10,650 nt of DNA from Bryobacterales bacterium (lineage in GTDB: Bacteria; Acidobacteriota; Terriglobia; Bryobacterales; Bryobacteraceae), in the NCBI GenBank assembly GCA_003132865.1, contig PKYZ01000707.1:1-10650 (forward strand). Reading direction: 5' to 3'. Below the pieces are notes generated by a model. That model was not told the origin of the DNA and searched no databases. It was given only the letters and a program-made list of their open reading frames with translations. Both the position numbers and the translations under genes were made by a program. Of this stretch, positions 6,274 to 10,650 are shown in pieces (position 1 is the stretch's first letter; each line of letters begins with the position of its first letter).

Positions 6274-9200
6274 CTAAAGTCCGCCCTCCGTCAGGGGCCG
6301 TATCAACCGCAACGCAGGACGGGTGTTGTATAGCTCCCGGTATCGCCGGTGCGCCGCGTCGTCCGGGAAGTGCTCGCCGTTCTTGTATGGGTACTGCGAC
6401 ATGGCGTGGAACGGCAGCGGCTCCACGGTTTGCCCATAGGCCGTGTTGGCATCGGCATCCTTGGCCCAGCCATCCACGAAGAGCAGGAAGTCGCGCTTCC
6501 ATCCCGCGGGGAGCGGCCCGGCGGCGCGGTCGGGAAACAGCAGACGCATCTCGTCGCCCGATCCCATGATTACCAGGCGGTCGTCGATCGCGCCGATCAA
6601 CGGCAGCACGTCGCCGTAGCGTGTATAGAGTCCCTTGGTGGGGTTCCACATCGACACCGGCATCCACCGCGCGTAGTCGAAGCCCTCGGGCTGCTTGCGC
6701 TGCGGATGAATCACCGGCGTGGAGAAGCCGCGGAAGTGCAGGCCGGCGGATTCCGCCTGAATATCGGTCAGGCGCACGGGCGGCGCGGCGGTCTCTTCGC
6801 TGAGGAAGATCTCGTCCCAATACACGCAGAGGTTGGTGACGATGCGCACCTCGCGCGAGGCCGACAGGAACTTGCCGGTGAGATCCACCGAAATCGTCTT
6901 GGGCTTGCCCGCCGGGATGCCCATATCTTCGATCACGGTTTGCCAGCGGCCCGCCGCGTCCTTCACCTGTAAATACGGCAGCACCAGATCCTTCTTCGCC
7001 TGCGAGGCGGCCATGAAGGTGCTGCCGTCGGCCCAATCCACCCAGCCGTTGAGGATCAGGACGGCGCGGTTCGCCGGCGCGGCTTTGCCGAAATCCAGAT
7101 CGAGGTTGTGCAGCTCGGCGACGTCCAGGTAATCGCGGCGGAAGCCATCCGGATAGGTGCGGTCGCGATGCAGCAGGCGCGGCAGCACGTCGCGGCATTG
7201 GTCGTCGCGCGCGCGCACGGGGTAAATGCGCCGCTTCACGCCGAACAGGCGGAACTCGGGGAAGGGCGGCGATTTGAACTTGTCGTTGGTGAAGATCTCG
7301 ACCGAGGCCGGATGGTCGACCGCGATGAGCTTCACCTGGTCGAGATAGGAAACCTCGCGCAACTCTTCGGTGATGCGGATTTCATAGCGCCCATTCACGG
7401 CCTGCAACGCCTCGCCGGGAATCTGCACGTATTCGTCGTGATCGACGGGGAAGTAACTGCCATCGCCCGAGGCTGCGCCCAGCGGCGCCACTCCAAGCAC
7501 ATCCGTGATGAAGCGGAACTTACCGCCATCCCAGGTGAAGATCATGGGGCAGGAGCCGGAGAGGCGCTGCGCTTCCTGATACTCGATGGCTTTGTTGACG
7601 GGCTGCTCCGCCTCGTTCTGGATCAGGCCGTTGGGCCAGGTGATGCGCACGGCGTCGGCGATTTTGTAGGAATCCACGCCGAACAGCAGCGGGACGCCGC
7701 GGTAGATGCGCTTCTGATAACTGGAGCCGGTCTTGATCTCGACCTTCGCGCCGGGCGCCAGCTTCATATTCTTGACGCCGTTGAGGCCCGCCAACAGCCA
7801 GTTGTTATGGGTCTCGGTGGCGTTCTGCAGCAGGTGCAGGGAGCCATCGCCCGCGATCAGCGCCACGTCGGCGCGGCCATCGCGATCGAAATCGGACTCG
7901 ACGGCAGCCACCGCGGCGGGGATTTCGGCGAGCGTCTTTTCGAAACGGTCCAGGCCCAGGTTGCGGAAAACACCGTTGGCCGCCAGTAGGTCGCCGATGC
8001 CGCGATTGGCCAGATCGGCGAACACGATCGGACCTTTGGCCTCCAAGCCCGCGATCGGCGAGAGCTTGCCCTGATGGTTGAGCAGCAGGAGGCCATCGGC
8101 CGCCAGGTCCGTCCAGCTATCGTTATTCACATCGAAGGCAGTCAGCCCCTTCGCGCCCGCCGGCAGGGCGTCGAGCGGCACAGCCTCATACTTACCGAGC
8201 AGACGGTCGCGATAGAGTACGCCCGCGTGGTCGCGGTATGAGACGGCCAGATCCACGCCGTTGGTATCGGCGATCAGATCGATCGCGGCGGCGTCGATGG
8301 CATTGCCCTTCACGAACGGGAACGCGGCGGAATCGTCGCTGAAGCCCGCTTCGCCGTTGTTGCGGGCGAGCGCGGCGTTTTCGCCCAGCAGGATGAGGTC
8401 GAGATCGTAATCGTGATCGAAATCGATCCAGACGGCTTTGGAGAAGTGTCCGGCGGGCAGTTTGAGCGCCGATTTCTCGAACTTGCCCTTGTTGTTGTGG
8501 TAGAGCGCCGCACCCGCAGTCGTGATGACGCAGAGGTCCGGCAGGCCGTCGTTATCGTAATCGCCGGCAGCGATGGAGACGATGTCCTTCAGGCCGGCCA
8601 AGCCCGAATCGGCGACCAGCATGGTTCCGTTTTTGTAAAGCTGCGCGCCGCTAGAGGACCAGGCGAGCAGGTCGGGGCGGCGGTCGCCGAAGGCATCCAG
8701 GACCAGCAGACCGGCGGTGGCGGGATCGAAGCCGTCCGCCAGCTTGCGGTCCTCGAATTTCGGCGGCGGCGCCGGCTCGCTCTCCGGACGCGGTGCGATG
8801 GGATCGTAGATTTCCGCGTAGTAGCTCCATTCCATGTCTTCCGGAATGACGGCGCCTTCGGTGAGAGCTTTCAGCTTTTGGAAGATCTCCAGTTCGCGGG
8901 CGGCGTCGGCGGCGCGGCCTGCCTGGCGATAGAGGTTATAGAGTTGGAAATGCGGCGCGGCGAGATTGGGGTTGAGCCGCGCGGCGGTTTCAAATTCGCG
9001 CACGGCGTCGTCGCGCTTTTCGGCGAGCTTATGCAGGACGCCCAAGTTGTAATGCGACACCGGCTCGTCGGGCACCAGCTTGAGCAGACCTTCGAACTGG
9101 GTGACGGCCGGCGCGTACTCGCCCTCCTTCTTGAAGGCTAGCCCCAAGTTGAACCAAGTATGCGGGATTTTGGGGTCCAGCTTTTGCGCGCGCTCCAGTT

Positions 9201-9471
9201 CCGCGACGCCTTCCTTGGTCCGGCCCGCGCGCAGCAGGGCCAAGCCGTAATTCACGTGTTCGCGGGCCGAATTGGGCGCCAGGTCGAGCGCCTTTTTGAA
9301 CTCGTCGACGGCCTGCGGCTGGGTGGTGGGGTTCTCGTAAAAGGCTTTGCCGAGATTGCGGAAGCGCCCGAGGCGGTCCTGCTCGACGCGCGATGCGTCG
9401 GCGCCGAAGAGCAATACCAGCGCGGCAACTGCCAGGATGACGACGCCGGTCCAGGCGCGAATTCGGTTCAT
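6274..9471 (-). CDS. exported TPR / FG-GAP (VCBS) / ASPIC-UnbV repeat protein
   Basis: A 1065-residue protein. Residues 1-28 hold a hydrophobic signal or anchor segment (VVILAVAALVLLFG), so it acts in the periplasm, at the outer membrane or outside. Residues about 35-195 contain four to five TPR units (for example HVNYGLALLRAG, TWFNLGLAFKKEG, SHYNLGVLHKLAE, HFQLYNLYRQAG), typical protein-binding helices. Residues about 248-540 are FG-GAP/VCBS repeats with Ca-binding loops such as DYDNDGLPD (from 304) and DFDRDGRAD (from 527), a likely beta-propeller. Residues about 560-615 (LAPGAKVEIKTG, ADAVRITWPNG) match ASPIC/UnbV, seen with FG-GAP in CRTAC1. The last 430 residues are a conserved-looking tail I cannot name. 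ATG 9471 is preferred to an in-frame TTG at 9489 because it is followed at once by the signal segment and preceded by a GTGGGG-type ribosome site. Function unknown; a surface scaffold or binding protein is inferred. It heads the three-gene minus-strand block. Confidence 0.9.
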   Translation of the reverse strand: MNRIRAWTGVVILAVAALVLLFGADASRVEQDRLGRFRNLGKAFYENPTTQPQAVDEFKKALDLAPNSAREHVNYGLALLRAGRTKEGVAELERAQKLDPKIPHTWFNLGLAFKKEGEYAPAVTQFEGLLKLVPDEPVSHYNLGVLHKLAEKRDDAVREFETAARLNPNLAAPHFQLYNLYRQAGRAADAARELEIFQKLKALTEGAVIPEDMEWSYYAEIYDPIAPRPESEPAPPPKFEDRKLADGFDPATAGLLVLDAFGDRRPDLLAWSSSGAQLYKNGTMLVADSGLAGLKDIVSIAAGDYDNDGLPDLCVITTAGAALYHNNKGKFEKSALKLPAGHFSKAVWIDFDHDYDLDLILLGENAALARNNGEAGFSDDSAAFPFVKGNAIDAAAIDLIADTNGVDLAVSYRDHAGVLYRDRLLGKYEAVPLDALPAGAKGLTAFDVNNDSWTDLAADGLLLLNHQGKLSPIAGLEAKGPIVFADLANRGIGDLLAANGVFRNLGLDRFEKTLAEIPAAVAAVESDFDRDGRADVALIAGDGSLHLLQNATETHNNWLLAGLNGVKNMKLAPGAKVEIKTGSSYQKRIYRGVPLLFGVDSYKIADAVRITWPNGLIQNEAEQPVNKAIEYQEAQRLSGSCPMIFTWDGGKFRFITDVLGVAPLGAASGDGSYFPVDHDEYVQIPGEALQAVNGRYEIRITEELREVSYLDQVKLIAVDHPASVEIFTNDKFKSPPFPEFRLFGVKRRIYPVRARDDQCRDVLPRLLHRDRTYPDGFRRDYLDVAELHNLDLDFGKAAPANRAVLILNGWVDWADGSTFMAASQAKKDLVLPYLQVKDAAGRWQTVIEDMGIPAGKPKTISVDLTGKFLSASREVRIVTNLCVYWDEIFLSEETAAPPVRLTDIQAESAGLHFRGFSTPVIHPQRKQPEGFDYARWMPVSMWNPTKGLYTRYGDVLPLIGAIDDRLVIMGSGDEMRLLFPDRAAGPLPAGWKRDFLLFVDGWAKDADANTAYGQTVEPLPFHAMSQYPYKNGEHFPDDAAHRRYRELYNTRPALRLIRPLTEGGL

Positions 9472-9692
9472 TGACGACCCCACTTTCAAGCGTTCACTTC
9501 ATTATGCAACAAGGCGCGCTGGGGGCGCCCGCAAGGCACTTGTGGCATGGATTCCGCGCGTTGGCGCCGGACTCCCGGCGGAGTTCGGCCAGTCACAGCG
9601 CTTTGGCCGCGGGCGATTCGCGCATGGGTTTACAGAGAACCGCAACGTGCGGCTCCGGGCGTCATTGGGCGGAACTGCGAATGCCCCGGGGC
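9472..9692 (-). other. predicted long untranslated leader of the TPR/FG-GAP gene
   Basis: No protein-coding signal is visible on either strand here; the plus-strand frames are composition-driven. If the promoter at 9693-9721 is used, about 215 bases would precede the ATG at 9471. The stretch holds a stem-loop (9637-9655) and a closer -10-like CATAAT (minus strand, 9501-9506) without a recognisable -35. I could not match it to a known riboswitch class. Confidence 0.35.
9637..9655 (-). other. stem-loop in the leader of the TPR/FG-GAP gene
   Basis: On the minus strand GAGCCGCA and TGCGGTTC pair over eight positions (seven Watson-Crick, one G-U) around a CGT loop. On the plus strand the G-U becomes an A-C mismatch, so the minus-strand RNA folds better. 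There is no T-run after it, so it is not a standard terminator. Confidence 0.4.
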
Positions 9693-9721
9693 GTTATACA
9701 AAGCACTCGCGCGGTTGTCAC
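9693..9721 (-). promoter_or_regulatory. sigma70-type promoter toward the TPR/FG-GAP gene
   Basis: On the minus strand GTGACA (9721-9716) and TATAAC (9698-9693) each match five of six consensus bases and are exactly 17 bp apart. The predicted start, near 9686, falls inside the perfect 10-bp palindrome GCCCCGGGGC (9683-9692). The promoter begins 23 bp beyond the stop codon of the small upstream gene, so it would give the three large genes their own transcript. Confidence 0.55.
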
Positions 9722-9744
9722 AGGTGAGGCTGGCTGCCGAGACG

Positions 9745-9978
9745 TTACTGGCGGGCAACCAGATGGGCTTCCCGACCGGTGACCTCAACTCTGTGGGTGT
9801 CATGGAGGGACACCAGAGAACGCAGATGTGTCAATTCCTCCGGTAGGACGACGTGGTGCAACTTCTGGCCCGCTCTCACCCTCATGTGCACGTCGGTTGG
9901 GCGGTTGCCGGCGGCCTCGACTGGCCGCAAGGTGGCAACGATCTTCCCGCTTTCATCCACAAGTACCGAGATTCTCAT
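9745..9978 (-). CDS. small conserved-looking protein of unknown function (77 aa)
   Basis: The product starts MRISVLVDESGKIVATLRPV and reads as a compact soluble beta-alpha protein: two beta strands with a DESGK turn (8-12), a basic stretch, then GQKLHHVVLPEELTHL near residues 43-58. It has no signal peptide, membrane segment or cysteine. The pattern of a short strand-turn-strand followed by 'GQxxHxVxLPxEL' recalls small hypothetical proteins of soil bacteria, but I cannot name a family. The ATG at 9978 is set by a strong Shine-Dalgarno; the frame runs open further upstream to 10320 but that part has no coding character. It is on the same strand as the TPR gene, 273 bp upstream of it, and is probably transcribed separately. 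The divergent acyltransferase remnant begins 186 bp away. Confidence 0.75.
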   Translation of the reverse strand: MRISVLVDESGKIVATLRPVEAAGNRPTDVHMRVRAGQKLHHVVLPEELTHLRSLVSLHDTHRVEVTGREAHLVARQ

Positions 9979-9986
9979 TTGTTTGT

Positions 9987-9991
9987 CCTCC
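9987..9991 (-). promoter_or_regulatory. Shine-Dalgarno of the 77-aa gene
   Basis: GGAGG on the minus strand stands eight bases before the ATG at 9978. It fixes the start of the small protein and excludes the much longer in-frame reading from 10320. Confidence 0.75.
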
Positions 9992-10007
9992 GCAGGTGGC
10001 TGCTGTA

Positions 10008-10013
10008 ATGATA
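10008..10013 (-). promoter_or_regulatory. -10-like hexamer upstream of the 77-aa gene
   Basis: TATCAT on the minus strand would place the transcript start near 10001, leaving a leader of about 23 bases with the Shine-Dalgarno inside it. The -35 region reads AACGTT and is not convincing, so this is a weak call. Confidence 0.27.
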
Positions 10014-10164
10014 GTGATTCTCGGGAGGAGAACGTTTCATTGAGTGTCGCGGCGGGTGTTGGGCGGCTTCTAATGGCGTCCGCGCCCCGCAGAAAGAGCT
10101 GAATTGACTGGAGCGCTAACCTTCCTTTCACACCCATGTAACAGGCGGGCGCTATACGGTAAGC

Positions 10165-10326
10165 ATGGCAAACTCCAAAACCCTTGTCCCCATTGACCTG
10201 GGCGCGTTGTTCGACGATCCCCTCAAGCGCTTCCTGGCTCCGGTCGAGCCTGCCATTCAGAAATTCCTGCTGGTGGACCGGCTGGGCGGCATGTTGCAAT
10301 CGGCCTGCCGCGAAAAACAAGATTGA
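10165..10326 (+). pseudogene. N-terminal remnant of an OlsF/'hemolysin'-type lipid acyltransferase
   Basis: ATG 10165 opens a 53-codon frame ended by TGA at 10324-10326. Its text (IDLGALFDDPLKRFLAPVEP, FLLVDRLGGM) closely recalls the first 50 residues of large bacterial acyltransferases that join a PlsC-like lysophospholipid acyltransferase domain to a GNAT-like N-acyltransferase domain (OlsF-like, often annotated hemolysin). In those proteins, several hundred residues with the HX4D active site come next; here none of that is present. The C-terminal end of the same family appears 160 bp downstream in another frame (10487-10642), so the two pieces are best read as one gene that lost its middle. 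The upstream region has no clear promoter, and only a weak purine stretch precedes the ATG. The short frame could still be translated, but the product could not be an enzyme. The family match is from memory of consensus features and needs a profile search. Confidence 0.6.
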
Positions 10327-10357
10327 GTCCTAAGCAAGAAGAAGCGATTCGATCTGA

Positions 10358-10490
10358 CTCGCACCACAGTCTATAAGTTACGAGCCTCATCGGCGCCCTT
10401 CTGCTGCTGCTCCAGCCCGCCAAGGCACTAAGACGGCTACCGTGGTGGCTCTGCTGGAACGCCCCCACGGCGCCACCCTCGCCGACATGG
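10358..10490 (+). pseudogene. DUF3489-like fragment inside the acyltransferase remnant
   Basis: In frame with the downstream acyltransferase tail and open from the TGA at 10355-10357, this stretch reads through an Ala/Pro/Arg-rich part into GTKTATVVALLERPHGATLADM (10424-10489). This strongly resembles the start of the DUF3489 domain (consensus style TKxxxVxALLxRPxGATLxEL). In DUF3489 the next part is a GWQxHTVRG helix; here the sequence switches instead to GGRVLGFNIDP, which belongs to the acyltransferase. No start codon with a ribosome site is seen; GTG at 10442 is possible. The DUF3489 function is unknown; it looks like a small helix-turn-helix-type domain. It is reported as a fragment at a recombination junction. 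Confidence 0.5.
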
Positions 10491-10642
10491 AGGCCGGCGG
10501 GCGCGTGCTCGGATTCAACATCGACCCGCGTTTTTCCAACGTGCTGGACGTGCTGATGATGGCGGACCTGCGCCGCGCGCCGCAACCCATCCTGGAACGC
10601 TACATGGGGCGCGAAGCCGCGGCCGCGTTTCTGGCACGGTAA
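10487..10642 (+). pseudogene. C-terminal remnant of the OlsF/'hemolysin'-type acyltransferase
   Basis: The last 50 residues of this frame (GGRVLGFNIDPRFSNVLD, then ADLRR and ILERYMGREAAAAFLA) match the usual end of the two-domain acyltransferase family, where the GNAT-like half closes with a GFNVDPxFxxxLDGLxxVDL motif and an RYMG...G helix. The TAA is at 10640-10642, only eight bases from the window end. The frame differs from the N-terminal piece at 10165-10326, and the normally invariant LDGL is LDVL here. No catalytic region is present. It has no start codon of its own with a Shine-Dalgarno; it runs in frame from the DUF3489-like fragment. Confidence 0.65.
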
Positions 10643-10650
10643 TTTCACCC

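Noticed and set aside
8413..9141. 242-codon plus-strand open frame opposite the TPR/FG-GAP gene
   Set aside because: The opposite strand has the TPR and Ca-loop motifs; this frame has biased composition only.
9472..9489. TTG at 9489 as start of the TPR/FG-GAP protein
   Set aside because: ATG at 9471 has a better placed ribosome site and leads straight into the signal segment.
9540..9620. Cobalamin-riboswitch-like text on the minus strand (GCTGTGAC ... GCCGGGAGTCCGGC)
   Set aside because: Only loose resemblance to the B12 box; the other conserved riboswitch blocks are missing and the gene downstream has no B12 link.
9979..10320. In-frame upstream extension of the 77-aa protein to 10320
   Set aside because: Strong GGAGG Shine-Dalgarno marks ATG 9978; the extension crosses the divergent intergenic region and the acyltransferase start.
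10223..10648. 141-codon minus-strand open frame over the acyltransferase remnant
   Set aside because: The plus strand carries recognisable acyltransferase and DUF3489 text. On the minus strand only MRLVTYR (from 10390), with AAGG upstream, resembles the start of fumarylacetoacetate hydrolases, and seven residues are too few to claim a fragment.

Overview
The window (GC-rich, roughly 60-65% by eye) most resembles the chromosome of an Acidobacteriota bacterium, probably of the Solibacter/Bryobacterales type. This is an inference from gene content: a large secreted 'VWFA-related acidobacterial' protein (TIGR03436 type), a big TPR/FG-GAP/ASPIC-UnbV secreted protein, a secreted M13 metallopeptidase, and a stand-alone UvrC-like GIY-YIG protein lacking the UvrC C-terminal half. 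No rRNA, tRNA, CRISPR array, transposase or phage gene is visible.

Left part (1-1546, plus strand): the 3' portion of a UvrC-like nuclease gene, open to the window edge, followed by a small exported c-type cytochrome with one CxxCH heme motif. The cytochrome gene converges on the next block, with a 25-bp gap that holds a GC-rich hairpin.

Central block (1572-9471, minus strand): three large genes for exported proteins, read in the order TPR/FG-GAP/ASPIC protein, M13 peptidase, VWA protein. The peptidase and VWA genes overlap and are probably translationally coupled. The peptidase has a -10-like element of its own immediately upstream of its ATG. The start of the VWA gene lies in a stretch of paired palindromes that look like a dispersed intergenic repeat that became part of the reading frame. 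No shared pathway is evident; all three are predicted to act outside the cytoplasm.

Right part (9472-10650): a 273-bp non-coding stretch holding a good minus-strand sigma70-type promoter and a stem-loop in the predicted leader of the TPR gene; then a 77-residue small protein of unknown function with a strong Shine-Dalgarno. Last comes a plus-strand wreck: the first ~50 and last ~50 residues of a large two-domain (PlsC-like plus GNAT-like, OlsF/'hemolysin' family) lipid acyltransferase. The middle has been replaced by about 160 bp that include a fragment resembling DUF3489. This chimeric scar is the most unusual thing in the window. I see no convincing new multi-gene defence or metabolic system.
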